Shown here: positions 43,695-52,409 of the stretch, piece by piece | Position numbering within the stretch: position 1 is the stretch's first letter | Layout of the letters: every line of letters begins with the position of its first letter | Source of the DNA: Gordonia westfalica | GTDB lineage: Bacteria; Actinomycetota; Actinomycetes; Mycobacteriales; Mycobacteriaceae | Assembly: GCF_900105725.1 (NCBI RefSeq) | Contig: NZ_FNLM01000034.1 | Location: 186,001-250,000, forward strand | Direction: 5' to 3' | DNA: 64,000 nt | The notes under the pieces: generated by a model | Database searches by the model: none | The model's input: the letters and a program-made list of their open reading frames with translations, nothing else | Told to the model about the DNA's origin: nothing | Position numbers and translations under genes: made by a program

Positions 43695-43901
43695 ATGAGC
43701 ACATCGACAGTGATCGTCTCCGGAATGACGTGTGGGCACTGCGCGTCGTCGGTGCGTGAAGAAGTCGGAGCACTGGCCGGCGTGACTGACGTCGACGTCG
43801 ACTTGGCCAGCGGGCACGTCACCATCTCCAGCTCGGCCCCGATCGAGCCCGACGCGATCCGCGGCGCGATCGAAGAGGCCGGCTACCACCTGGCGCAGTA
43901 G
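43695..43901 (+). CDS. copZ: CopZ-like copper chaperone (HMA domain)
   Basis: A 68-residue heavy-metal-associated domain with the Cu(I) motif GMTCGHC, the usual beta-alpha-beta-beta-alpha-beta pattern and the end EEAGYHLAQ. It carries copper to CopA in the cytoplasm. The ATG at 43695 is preferred because the domain is then complete with no extra leader. The CsoR/RicR-type operator upstream suggests copper induction. Confidence 0.9.
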   Translation: MSTSTVIVSGMTCGHCASSVREEVGALAGVTDVDVDLASGHVTISSSAPIEPDAIRGAIEEAGYHLAQ

Positions 43902-43993
43902 CCGATGGGGGGCTGAAGTGTCTGCCCCACTGGCGACTTCAGCCTCTCCCGGGCGGCGTGGGTGTCGCCACCACCGATGACAGGAATCCAGCG

Positions 43994-44953
43994 ATGAATG
44001 TTCCAACCAAGCTCGGCGTCTTCGCCGCGGCCCTGCTGATAGTTTTCGCTGCGGCGTACGCCATCGCCGCTGGTGTCGCTCCCGACAGGGCGTCGACCTC
44101 CCCGGCTGAGTCCGCCCATGCCGATCACAATGCTGCACCACAGTCGCGAACATCCGCCTCGTCTCCGGGGGCCGATCAGGTTCGCGGAGTTTCGATGGCA
44201 GCAGCCGGCTTCATCCTGGGGAATGTGGTGGCACCCCATGCGTCCGGGGTGCAGGCACCGCTGAGCTTTGAGATCCTCGACGCCGCCGGGGCCGCGGTCA
44301 CCGACTTCGCCGCCGAGCACGACAAGCAGCTGCACCTGATCGTCGTCCGCGCGGATGGCACCCACTTCCGACACGTGCACCCCACTCTCTCGCCCGAAGG
44401 GCGCTGGACGCTGCCCTGGCAGTGGGCGACGGGAGGCAGCTACCGGATCTACGCCGACTTCGTGCCCGCCGCCACCGGCCAACCCCTCACCCTCACCAGC
44501 ACCGTCGAAGTCAGCGGTGACTACCAGCCGGCCCCACCCGCCGCCGAATCACGACAGTCACCCGTCGACGGGTTCGACATCGAACTGGCCGGGCACCTGC
44601 GCGCTGGAGCCGAGTCCGAACTGACCGTCACCGTGCGCCGAGCAGGACAACCAGTCACCACCCTGCAGCCGTATCTGGGCGCTTTCGGTCACTTGGTGGC
44701 CCTGCGACAGGGTGACCTGGCCTACCTGCATGTTCACCCAGAAGGCGCGGCACCAACCGCCGGTCAACTCGCGGGACCACAGGTCCGCTTCGCCACCACC
44801 GCCCCCACCCCGGGCCGCTATCTGCTCTACCTCGACTTCCAGGTCCAGGGCGCTGTGCATACCGCCACCTTCGTTCTCGACGTCCCCACCGGCGCCCCGG
44901 CCCCGACACCTGACTCCACGGCCCCCTCGGCCGATCCGCACGCCGGACACTAA
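43994..44953 (+). CDS. exported His-rich protein of the copper operon
   Basis: A 319-residue protein. A signal or anchor helix (VFAAALLIVFAAAYAIAAG) is followed by His-containing patches (HADHNAAP, GTHFRHVHPTL, AYLHVHPEG) and a DPHAGH end. Two beta-domains are visible. Proteins of this sort are found beside copA in actinobacteria and are believed to bind copper outside the membrane. The ATG at 43994 is preferred over 43958 (GATGACAGGAATCCAGCG upstream). Co-transcribed with copZ and copA. Confidence 0.7.
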   Translation: MNVPTKLGVFAAALLIVFAAAYAIAAGVAPDRASTSPAESAHADHNAAPQSRTSASSPGADQVRGVSMAAAGFILGNVVAPHASGVQAPLSFEILDAAGAAVTDFAAEHDKQLHLIVVRADGTHFRHVHPTLSPEGRWTLPWQWATGGSYRIYADFVPAATGQPLTLTSTVEVSGDYQPAPPAAESRQSPVDGFDIELAGHLRAGAESELTVTVRRAGQPVTTLQPYLGAFGHLVALRQGDLAYLHVHPEGAAPTAGQLAGPQVRFATTAPTPGRYLLYLDFQVQGAVHTATFVLDVPTGAPAPTPDSTAPSADPHAGH

Positions 44954-45014
44954 CTCGCTGACCAGCGCCACCCGGGGCACTGCGCCGAGGCATTCACCCA
45001 ACGAGGAACCCCCC

Positions 45015-45728
45015 ATGACCACCTCAGCTCCGATCCACCCACCTGCGGCCACCGCCGAGCAGACAGGCGCCGTCGATATCGAACTCGCCGTGTCGGGCAT
45101 GACGTGTGCATCGTGCGCGGCACGCATCGAACGCACACTGAACAAACTCGACGGAGTGAGCGCCTCGGTGAACTACGCCACCGAAAAAGCTCACGTCAGC
45201 GCACCCGCCGGTGTCGACCCACACCTGCTGATCGAGACCATCGAACAGGCCGGATACCACGCTGCGCTGCCCGCCACTCCCACCAAAGGTGCCGCCCCCG
45301 ACGATGACCCTTCGGACGACGACGGGGAGCTCGTGGCCTTGCGTCACCGACTGATCGGTGCGGTGGTTCTCTCGGTACCGGTGATCGCGCTGGCAATGGT
45401 CCCGGCGTTGCAGTTCACCTACTGGCAGTGGGCGTCGTTGACGTTGGCCGCGCCAGTGATCGTGTGGGCGGCATGGCCGTTTCATGGCGCCGCGTTGCTC
45501 AACCTGCGCCACGGTGCGGCCACCATGGACACCCTCATCTCGGTCGGCACCACCGCGGCGCTGTTGTGGTCGTTGTATGCGTTGTTCTTCGGCACCGCCG
45601 GACAACCAGGCACGACCCACGGGATGTTGACCGGACTAAGTTCGGACACGCCGAGGACGATCGAGGCGGGGGCGGTCAGCGTGGTCATTGTCGAGGGCAC
45701 TGTTGAAGGGAGTGTCCGTGAACCGTGA
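45015..45728 (+). pseudogene. copA: CopA copper ATPase, truncated by a mobile element
   Basis: Only the first 205 or so residues of the usual 750 remain: the N-terminal metal-binding domain with GMTCASC (C31, C34) and the first three membrane helices (AVVLSVPVIALAMV, TYWQWASLTLAAPVIVWAAWPF). After PGTTHGM the frame enters foreign sequence (from about 45625) and stops at 45728. The phosphorylation and ATP-binding domains are gone and the rest of the gene is not found anywhere to the right. No pump is made. The GGAACCCCCC before 45015 is the start signal. Confidence 0.85.
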
Positions 45729-45774
45729 AGACGCGAAGGGTGTGCCGACGAGGCTTCCGGCCTGGGCCGTGTGA
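45718..45774 (+). CDS. possible 18-residue leader peptide overlapping the recombinase
   Basis: GTG at 45718, preceded by GAAGGGAG, opens a frame MNREDAKGVPTRLPAWAV whose TGA overlaps the GTG of the recombinase (GTGTGA). Such start-stop overlap is a hallmark of translational coupling. It is too short to assert as a gene. Confidence 0.3.
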   Translation: MNREDAKGVPTRLPAWAV

Positions 45775-46952
45775 ACCCAGTAGATGGGGTTCCGTTCTGG
45801 TCTCTGGTTGGACCGGACGATCGTGAGATCGAGCCGGTCGGCGAGTTTCTGAAGGAGTTGGTCACTCGTGGTCACCGCGCCGGGACGGTTCGGAGCTATG
45901 CGTATGACCTGCTGCGATGGTGGCGCTGGTTGCGTGTGATCGACCGGCCGTGGAACCGTGCCACACAAGAAGACCTGCGCGAGTTCGTTCTCTGGTTGTC
46001 TGATGCCATCAAGCCGGAAAGTGGTCGGCGGACCGTGTCCGTCTCGACCGCGGGCACGATCAACGCCGTCACACGCAAGCAGTACCTCGACGACCGCTAC
46101 AAGCCGCGGACCATCCGCCACAGCAATGCGGTGCTGCGCACCTTCTACGAATGGGCCATCATCGAAGGGACTGGGCCCCTGGTAAACCCAGTCCAGTTGC
46201 GCAACGCGAGCCGGCGCGCCCATGCGCACCACAACCCCCTCGAATCATTCCGAACCGACGGCCGGCTTCGCTACAACCCGCCCATACCGAAACGTCGTCC
46301 GAGGGTCCTTCCCGATCCGGAATGGGTTCGGCTCTTCGGTGCGCTCACCTCCAATCGCGACAGGGCACTGCTGTCGATGGCGGTCAGCAATGGTGCCCGA
46401 GCTGGGGAGATCCTCGGGATGCGGATGGCCGACGTCGACTGGGGCGAGCAGTTGGTGCGGGTGACTCGTAAAGGTTCACGGGACGAACAATGGCTACCTG
46501 TGAGCGCGGAGGCGCTGCTGTGGCTCCGCCTGTATCTGTCCGAGATCGATGATGTGCAACCGAACGCCCCACTGTGGTGGACCCTTCGCGTCCGCAATCG
46601 TCGGGCTGGTGCGTCCCGCCAACCGATGAACTACGAAACGCTCCGAGGCGTCTTCCGTCGCACCAACGTCGCGCTCGGAACCAACTGGAGCATGCACGAT
46701 CTGCGGCACACTGCCGCACGACGTATGGCCGACGACTCGAAGCTCTCGCTCCGTGACGTTCAGACAATCCTCGGCCACCGACAAATCGCCACGACCGTCC
46801 AGGTGTACCTGCACGAATCAGATGTCCAGGTGGCGTCGCGTGTACTCGAGCACCTGAGCAGGCCTTCACCACCACACCCCCTCGCGGGGAAGTCGCTGGG
46901 ATACCGGGACCATGACATGTCTGTTCTGTTTGGCGGTGAGGATCTGTGCTGA
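45771..46952 (+). CDS. tyrosine recombinase (smaller, upstream)
   Basis: A 393-residue protein. A SAM-like domain (EFLKELVTRGHRAGTVRSYAYDLLRWWRWL) precedes the catalytic domain with R in SNGARAGEILGM, HxxR in HDLRHTAARRM, the second His in LGHRQIATT and Y in QVYLH. The GTG at 45771 begins the frame. The next, larger recombinase overlaps its end by about 40 bases. It may act with that one as the transposase pair of the element. Confidence 0.85.
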   Translation: MNPVDGVPFWSLVGPDDREIEPVGEFLKELVTRGHRAGTVRSYAYDLLRWWRWLRVIDRPWNRATQEDLREFVLWLSDAIKPESGRRTVSVSTAGTINAVTRKQYLDDRYKPRTIRHSNAVLRTFYEWAIIEGTGPLVNPVQLRNASRRAHAHHNPLESFRTDGRLRYNPPIPKRRPRVLPDPEWVRLFGALTSNRDRALLSMAVSNGARAGEILGMRMADVDWGEQLVRVTRKGSRDEQWLPVSAEALLWLRLYLSEIDDVQPNAPLWWTLRVRNRRAGASRQPMNYETLRGVFRRTNVALGTNWSMHDLRHTAARRMADDSKLSLRDVQTILGHRQIATTVQVYLHESDVQVASRVLEHLSRPSPPHPLAGKSLGYRDHDMSVLFGGEDLC

Positions 46953-49287
46953 CGACAGTGGCAACTCCCTCAGTGACCGTCCGCCCGAGCGCGTTCACGG
47001 ACACCACGACGGCCACTCGATCGATGAGGTGCTTGCCGCCGTGGAGGCAGACCTTCGCTGGCGGAATCACCCGGTACGCGGCGAGCGGGCCGCGATCGCG
47101 CTGCGCGGCATCCTCGAGTGGCTCTCCACATTCCCCGGAACCGGCTGGCAAGAGCGGTGGTCAGCCGCATCGGGGAACGACTACCCGAGCTGGATCACCA
47201 CCATGACCGAGCATCTCTCGGCGCGCGGAGTCGCCCGCAGGAACGTGATCGACACAGTGCCGGCGCTCCTCATCCATCGAGTGGTGATCGTCGACTACGC
47301 GTTCCTGCGCGCATACAGGGCACGAAGCCTGTACGAGACGGTTCGAGAGAGGCTCCGCCCCGATCTCTGGGAACGCATCGCCGCCAACGCACCGCGCGCC
47401 AAACTGACGGCGTACCAGTTCCGCGAAGCGCGGTTGGTGTTGAGCAAGATGGTCCTGGCAACCGGCCGAGACCTCAACCAACTGCAGCTACATGACTTCA
47501 CCGACTATCTTGCAGACAACCGGCACTCCAACGGGTCCAACCCGAACGGCGTCCACGCGGCCTGGGATCTCGTCCGCGGGATTGCCCCCATTCCCGACAA
47601 CGACCTGCTGACGTGTCTGAGAGTCGGCCAGCGCAGCGCCGAACAGATCATCGACCGATTCGCCATCCAGAACTCGGCTATCCGGGATCTCCTCGTTCGC
47701 TATCTCAACGAGAGGAAGCCAGCGCTGGACTACACCTCCTTCGACTCAACAGCCCGCCTACTCGGCTCCTTCTGGGCTGATATCGAAGCCCACCATCCGG
47801 GTGTCGACTCCCTGCACCTCAGCGACAATGCCGCGCGAGATTGGAAGCTGCGCTTGCGTACCGTCACGAATCGAGATGGGTCCACCAGACCGCGGCTGAA
47901 TTACCTGGACGTGCTGATGGTTGTGCGCGCGTTCTACCTCGACATCCAGGAGTGGGCCCTCGCGGATCCCTATTGGGCTCCGTGGGCGGCTCCGTCTCCC
48001 GTGCACCGTATGGACACAAAGGGAATCGAGAAGGCCAAGCGCACCCGACAAGCCCGGATGCACCAACGCGTCCGCACTCGGCTTCCACATCTCGACCGTC
48101 TCGTGGACAGCGCAAACGACCATCGCGAAGACCGGGCGGCGCTTCTCGACCATGCGCGGAGGGCCCAACCCGGCGAAGAGTTCGAGTACCGCGCAACGAA
48201 ATACCGCAGGGTCGACCCCAGCGACAAGCGACGCGTCAACGGCAACACGACGTTCGTTCACGTCATCGATCCAGCGGGCCGGCGCATCGACGTCGTCAAG
48301 GAGGAAGACGACGCCTTCTGGACCTGGGCTGTTATCGAGACACTGCGCCACACCGGAATACGAGTGGAAGAGCTCGGCGAACTCACTCACCTCGCACTCG
48401 TCACCTACAGGCCGCCGGATACGGGCGAGACGGTGCCACTTCTGCAGATTCTTCCCTCGAAGAGCAACGAGGAGCGCCTGCTGCTCGTCAGCCCCGAACT
48501 CGCCAGCGTCCTCGCCTCGATTATCACTCGACTACGCGGTGAGAACGATGGAGTGATCCCGCTGGTCGCCAGATACGACAAGCATGAGCGGACGACAGGT
48601 CCAGCGCTTCCGCACCTCTTCCAGTGCCGCAACGGGCACCGACGTTCAGTGATCGGGTACGGAACCCTGCGACGCCTTCTCGAAGAGGCGATCGAGCGCA
48701 TCGGCCTTCGTGACGCGGCCGGCGAGCCGTTGCACTTCACACCGCACGACTTCCGGCGATTGTTCGCCACGGACGCGGTTACGGGCGGACTCCCGGTCCA
48801 CATCGCCGCCAAGCTCCTCGGACACGCCAACATCACCACCACGCAGGGGTACGTCGCGGTTTTCCAGGATGAGCTGATCGGGTCCTACCGCCGTTACCTC
48901 GACCACCGTCGAGCGATGCGCCCCGCCGTCGAGTACCGGGAACCCACCGATACAGAGTGGGCTGAGTTCGAGCAGCACTTCGCGACCCGACAGCTTGAAC
49001 TCGGCACCTGCGGTCGCCCCTACGGATCGCTGAAGCGCGAACAAACGGGTGGCTCGGCGAAATTTAAGGGCTCGAGACCAGCCGAGACGCGGCGATCCGC
49101 AAGCTCACGGTCCTCGACCGATCGGGCCCGTACGGCCGAACAGGCCTGGCCGACTTGGGTATCCCGTCGGCTCGCTGATCCGCTCAGGGCGAGACGGTCG
49201 TTCAGTGAACCAGCGGCACGCCGAAGTTCAAAAGAACGTCGGGAATTGGATGACCAGACCAAGTTCCAGTGGTGCGGGAGATTCTAG
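46912..49287 (+). CDS. large tyrosine recombinase, C-terminus replaced
   Basis: A 791-residue frame. The catalytic domain (residues about 470-670) has R in RHTGIRVEELGEL, HxxR in PHDFRRLFATD, H in LGHANITTT and Y in QGYVAV. After LGTCGRPYG, members of this family normally have a Cys-rich zinc-binding tail (CxHEHACxRC); here the frame enters unrelated sequence at about 49023, so the tail is lost. The start at 46912 (ATG) overlaps the previous gene; a GTG at 46936 is possible. Confidence 0.75.
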   Translation: MTCLFCLAVRICADDSGNSLSDRPPERVHGHHDGHSIDEVLAAVEADLRWRNHPVRGERAAIALRGILEWLSTFPGTGWQERWSAASGNDYPSWITTMTEHLSARGVARRNVIDTVPALLIHRVVIVDYAFLRAYRARSLYETVRERLRPDLWERIAANAPRAKLTAYQFREARLVLSKMVLATGRDLNQLQLHDFTDYLADNRHSNGSNPNGVHAAWDLVRGIAPIPDNDLLTCLRVGQRSAEQIIDRFAIQNSAIRDLLVRYLNERKPALDYTSFDSTARLLGSFWADIEAHHPGVDSLHLSDNAARDWKLRLRTVTNRDGSTRPRLNYLDVLMVVRAFYLDIQEWALADPYWAPWAAPSPVHRMDTKGIEKAKRTRQARMHQRVRTRLPHLDRLVDSANDHREDRAALLDHARRAQPGEEFEYRATKYRRVDPSDKRRVNGNTTFVHVIDPAGRRIDVVKEEDDAFWTWAVIETLRHTGIRVEELGELTHLALVTYRPPDTGETVPLLQILPSKSNEERLLLVSPELASVLASIITRLRGENDGVIPLVARYDKHERTTGPALPHLFQCRNGHRRSVIGYGTLRRLLEEAIERIGLRDAAGEPLHFTPHDFRRLFATDAVTGGLPVHIAAKLLGHANITTTQGYVAVFQDELIGSYRRYLDHRRAMRPAVEYREPTDTEWAEFEQHFATRQLELGTCGRPYGSLKREQTGGSAKFKGSRPAETRRSASSRSSTDRARTAEQAWPTWVSRRLADPLRARRSFSEPAARRSSKERRELDDQTKFQWCGRF
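49068..49191 (+). pseudogene. fragment of another coding region at the element's right end
   Basis: In a different frame from the large recombinase this stretch reads SRDAAIRKLTVLDRSGPYGR then TGLADLGIP before a TGA. It looks like the end of a small helical protein, not the recombinase. It shows that the recombinase's original 3' end was cut away by deletion or another insertion. Confidence 0.35.
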
Positions 49288-51068
49288 GTCGGCGGGAGGT
49301 TCGACTGGGTCGTCTCGGACGGGCGGGTCAGTGCATTCAGTGCGTTGATCCCTACAGGTTCAGTGGCCAGCATCGGCACGATCGCACTCCGGTTGTGTGT
49401 GCTGGTGATGGAGCTGATCTCGACGACTTCTGTCCCGGCACGCCGTCGGAGCAGCGGTGATGTCGGGTGAGCTGCAGCGATCGAGTTGTTGACCACCCAG
49501 GCCCACGGGTGGATCCCGGCGCGTTCGAGGTCGGCGTGCAGTGTTTCGGCTTCGAGGCGGGGTGTGGTTTCGGCGAGGGTGACGATGAGGATCTTGGTCT
49601 CGTCGGGATTCTGCAGCCGCATCAGTGGGGTGGTGAAGTTCGTGTTCTCGCCCATCTGCCGGGCGATCTCGCGGTGGTAGGAGCCGGTCGCATCGAGCAG
49701 GAGCAAGGTGTGGCCGGTGGGGGCGGTGTCGACGACGACGAAGTGCCGGCGGGATTCGTGGATGATGCGGGAGAAGGCCTGGAAGACAGCGACTTCCTCG
49801 GTGCACGGGGACTTGAGGTCCTCGGCGAGGTTGGCGCGGCCCTGCTCGTCGAGGGCGGCGCCCTTGCTGGTCAGGACCCGGTCCCGGTACGCGGCGGTAG
49901 CCTCAGCCGGATCGATCCGCGAGACGGTCAGGTTCTCGAGGTTGCCGGCGAGGGTGTCGGTGAGGTGCGCGGCCGGGTCGGTGGTGGTCAGGTGCACCTG
50001 GTGGCCGCGCTCGGCGAGCGCGACGGCCACGGCGGCGGCGATGGTGGTCTTCCCGACCCCGCCCTTGCCCATGCACATGATCAGGCCGTGGTCGTCGGCG
50101 GCGAGTTCGTCGACGAGCGCGGACAGCGGCGCTTCCGGCACGGCGGCAGCGGTCTCGGAATCGGCCTGTGCCGGTGCGGTGTTCGACTCGGTGATGAACA
50201 GGGTGCCCAGGGCGTCGATGCCGACCATGCTGGTGGCCTTGAGCTCGACCTGGTCGAGGGGCAGCTTCCGCAGGTCGCCCGGTAGGGCGGCGAGGGCGGC
50301 CTGTTCGCGGTCGTAGATCGCGGAGGCCAAGGCGTCGCTGCGGTCGGGGGCGGGGAGGACACCGTTGATGACGACGTGCTGCTCGGTCAGTCCGATGTCG
50401 GCGAGTTCGGTGTGGGTGCGGGCGATCTCGGCCAGCGGGGACCGCTGCGGCCGGGCGACCAGGACCAGGCGGGTACGCTGCGGGTCGGCCAGGGCGGCGA
50501 CGGCGCCGGCGTAGATGGTGCGTTGCTTCTCGAGCCCGGACAGCGGGCCCAGGCAGGAGGCGTCGCCCTTGCCGTCGTCGAGGAATTCGGTCCACGACCC
50601 GGGCAGCTGCAGCAACCGGATTGTGTGGCCGGTGGGGGCGGTGTCGAACAGGACGTGGTCAAACCCGGCGATCGTGGTCTCGTCGGTCAGCAGCGCGGTG
50701 AACTCGTTGAACGAGGCGATCTCGGTGGTGCACGACCCGGAGAGCTGTTCGGTGATCGACGCGAGTTCCTTCTCGGGGAGCAGCCCACGGACGGGGCCGA
50801 TGATGCGTTCGCGGTACGCGTCGGCGGCCTGTTCGGGGTCGATCTCGAGCGCCGAGAGTCCCGGGACGGCAGGGACGTCGGTGATTGTGTTGCCGATGCT
50901 CAGCCCGAAGACCTGCCCCACGTTGGAGGCGGGGTCGGTGCTCACGAGCAGGACCTTCTTGCCCTCGCGGGTGAGGGCGACGGCGGAGGCGCAGGCGATC
51001 GAGGTCTTCCCGACCCCACCCTTGCCGGTGAAGAACAGGAACCGCGGTGCACCGTCGAGGAACTTCAT
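49284..51068 (-). CDS. arsA: arsenite-stimulated ATPase ArsA
   Basis: A 594-residue, two-half ATPase. Both halves have a P-loop (FFTGKGGVGKTS near residue 15 and CMGKGGVGKTT near 340), a switch II DTAPTGHT (twice) and a Cys used for arsenite (SCTTE and PCTEE). It delivers arsenite to an efflux pump using ATP. GGTCGACC before the ATG at 51068 and a 12-base gap from arsD fit an operon arsC-arsD-arsA on the minus strand. The family works with ArsB; here the only pump is Acr3. Confidence 0.92.
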   Translation of the reverse strand: MKFLDGAPRFLFFTGKGGVGKTSIACASAVALTREGKKVLLVSTDPASNVGQVFGLSIGNTITDVPAVPGLSALEIDPEQAADAYRERIIGPVRGLLPEKELASITEQLSGSCTTEIASFNEFTALLTDETTIAGFDHVLFDTAPTGHTIRLLQLPGSWTEFLDDGKGDASCLGPLSGLEKQRTIYAGAVAALADPQRTRLVLVARPQRSPLAEIARTHTELADIGLTEQHVVINGVLPAPDRSDALASAIYDREQAALAALPGDLRKLPLDQVELKATSMVGIDALGTLFITESNTAPAQADSETAAAVPEAPLSALVDELAADDHGLIMCMGKGGVGKTTIAAAVAVALAERGHQVHLTTTDPAAHLTDTLAGNLENLTVSRIDPAEATAAYRDRVLTSKGAALDEQGRANLAEDLKSPCTEEVAVFQAFSRIIHESRRHFVVVDTAPTGHTLLLLDATGSYHREIARQMGENTNFTTPLMRLQNPDETKILIVTLAETTPRLEAETLHADLERAGIHPWAWVVNNSIAAAHPTSPLLRRRAGTEVVEISSITSTHNRSAIVPMLATEPVGINALNALTRPSETTQSNLPPT

Positions 51069-51079
51069 GGGTCGACCTT

Positions 51080-51490
51080 TCAGCAGCAGCTGGTGTTGTC
51101 CGGGCCGTCGCCGCAGCAGGATCCGGCGTCGGTGGTGTCGGTGAGGCCGAGCATCTGGATCGCGGCGGGCGCGGCCACCGGTTCGGGGGCGATGCCGGCC
51201 CACTTGGCGAGCTGGGCGCGGTCGGGGTAGCGGCCGGTGACGGCGGTGACGCCGTCGACGAGGACGAGGGGCAGGCCCTCTGAGCCGGAGAGCTGCAGGA
51301 ACGCCTTGACCGGTTCCCGCTCGGCGAAGGCGAGGGGCTCATTGGCGAGGTTGAAGCGGGCGATGTCGCCGCCCTGGGTGTTGATCCAGTCCATGTCGGC
51401 GGTGAAGGTGACCAGGGCCTGGTCGACGTCGTCGCCGCACACTCCGGTGTTGCAGCACAGTGCGGGCTCGAAAACCTCGATACGGGTCAT
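51080..51490 (-). CDS. arsD: arsenic chaperone ArsD
   Basis: A 136-residue protein. C12-C13 and C18 (PALCCNTGVCG) are the arsenite-binding Cys that pass metalloid to ArsA. The C-terminus has two more pairs (GSCCGDG and TSCC). The fold is thioredoxin-like. It is between arsC and arsA, with short gaps, so the three should be co-expressed. Confidence 0.92.
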   Translation of the reverse strand: MTRIEVFEPALCCNTGVCGDDVDQALVTFTADMDWINTQGGDIARFNLANEPLAFAEREPVKAFLQLSGSEGLPLVLVDGVTAVTGRYPDRAQLAKWAGIAPEPVAAPAAIQMLGLTDTTDAGSCCGDGPDNTSCC

Positions 51491-51509
51491 CAGGGGGGCC
51501 TCTCAGTTC

Positions 51510-51929
51510 TCAGGGGTGGGTGGGGGCCGTGAGCTGGGCGGCGAGCCGGTCGACGCGGGCGGCGATGTCGTCGCGGACCAGGCGCATGCGGTCGATGCCG
51601 TCGATGCCGCGTTCGGACGGCTCGTCGGTGTCCCAGTTCTCGAACCGGGTCCCCGGGACGGGATCGACGTGGGCCTCGCGGCCGAGGGTGACCACCACGT
51701 CGACTGCCCGCAGCAGCTGCGGGTCGATCGCCTTCGGGGTCTCGGCGGTGATGTCCACGCCGACCTCGAGAAGCGACTGCGCGGACAGGGCGTTGACCGC
51801 GGCGCCAGGCTTGGTGCCGGCCGAGTGCACCTCGACCGCGTCGCCGGCGGCCTTGCGCATCAGCCCGGCCGCCATCTGGGACTTGCCGCCGTTCTTCACG
51901 CAGACGAACAGCACCGAAGGTTTGTTCAC
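51510..51929 (-). CDS. arsC: arsenate reductase ArsC, low-molecular-weight phosphatase type
   Basis: A 139-residue protein. The phosphate loop [13 protein letters not shown] has the nucleophile C10 and a Lys in place of the common Arg; the KNGGKS form is seen in actinobacterial arsenate-mycothiol transferases. Without other redox Cys it probably uses mycothiol/mycoredoxin. It leads the minus-strand operon with arsD and arsA and is divergent from arsR. The function is reduction of As(V) to As(III). Confidence 0.88.
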   Translation of the reverse strand: MNKPSVLFVCVKNGGKSQMAAGLMRKAAGDAVEVHSAGTKPGAAVNALSAQSLLEVGVDITAETPKAIDPQLLRAVDVVVTLGREAHVDPVPGTRFENWDTDEPSERGIDGIDRMRLVRDDIAARVDRLAAQLTAPTHP

Positions 51930-51979
51930 GCTCGGATCCTTCCGGGGTGGCCGTGTTCACCGGCCGTTCGGTTGACGAG

Positions 51980-51998
51980 TTGAATCGATAAGAGTCAA
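51980..51998. promoter_or_regulatory. ArsR operator in the divergent arsC/arsR region
   Basis: TTGAATCGATAAGAGTCAA has TTGA/TCAA arms, in the 78-base gap between arsC and arsR. It is placed to control both operons. Confidence 0.55.
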
Positions 51999-52007
51999 TA
52001 TAGACGT

Positions 52008-52409
52008 ATGTCGAATCAATCGTCGAGTGGGGTCGAGGCCTGCTGCTCGCCCATCACGCGGGAGCCGTTGACCTCAGATTGGGCCTCTGACCTGGCCCGG
52101 ATGTTCAAGGCGCTCGGGGATCCGGTGCGTCTGCGGATGCTGAGTCTGATCGCCAGCCACGAGAACGGCGAGAGCTGTGTGTGCGACATCTCCCCGGCGT
52201 TCGAGCTGTCGCAGCCGACGATCTCGCATCACCTCAAGGTGTTGCGCGAGGCCGGTCTGCTCGACTGTGAGCGCCGCGGCACCTGGGTCTACTACCGGGT
52301 GATCCCGTCCGCGCTCGCGCAGTTGTCGGCGGTGCTGGCGTCCGAGGTCGGTGTCGTCGAAGGCTCGGCCTGCGTGCCCGCAGCTGCGGTCGTGGAGGTG
52401 GCCCGGTGA
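52008..52409 (+). CDS. arsR: ArsR arsenic-responsive repressor
   Basis: A 133-residue winged-helix protein (FELSQPTISHHLKVLREAGLL). Two Cys sites are present: C12-C13 near the N-terminus, as in the corynebacterial ArsR, and C57-x-C59 in ESCVCD, the classical position. The stop overlaps the acr3 start (GTGA). It should release the divergent promoter when arsenite binds. Confidence 0.9.
   Translation: MSNQSSSGVEACCSPITREPLTSDWASDLARMFKALGDPVRLRMLSLIASHENGESCVCDISPAFELSQPTISHHLKVLREAGLLDCERRGTWVYYRVIPSALAQLSAVLASEVGVVEGSACVPAAAVVEVAR

Larger units (their letters stand above)
45628..49266 (+). mobile_element. about 3.6-kb element with two tyrosine recombinases, inserted in copA
   Basis: Imperfect 16-base direct repeats TGACCGGACTAAGTTC (45628) and TGACCAGACCAAGTTC (49251) flank two overlapping recombinase genes. 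The left one lies exactly where copA is broken. The gene order (smaller recombinase, then a larger one) recalls Tn554-type transposons. The boundaries are inferred from the repeats only. The copA remainder is missing on the right, so a later deletion or a complex event is needed. Confidence 0.5.

Noticed and set aside
49284..51203. Upstream extension of arsA to 51203
   Set aside because: The extra 45 residues are Arg/His-rich and overlap arsD; the family begins at the ATG at 51068.
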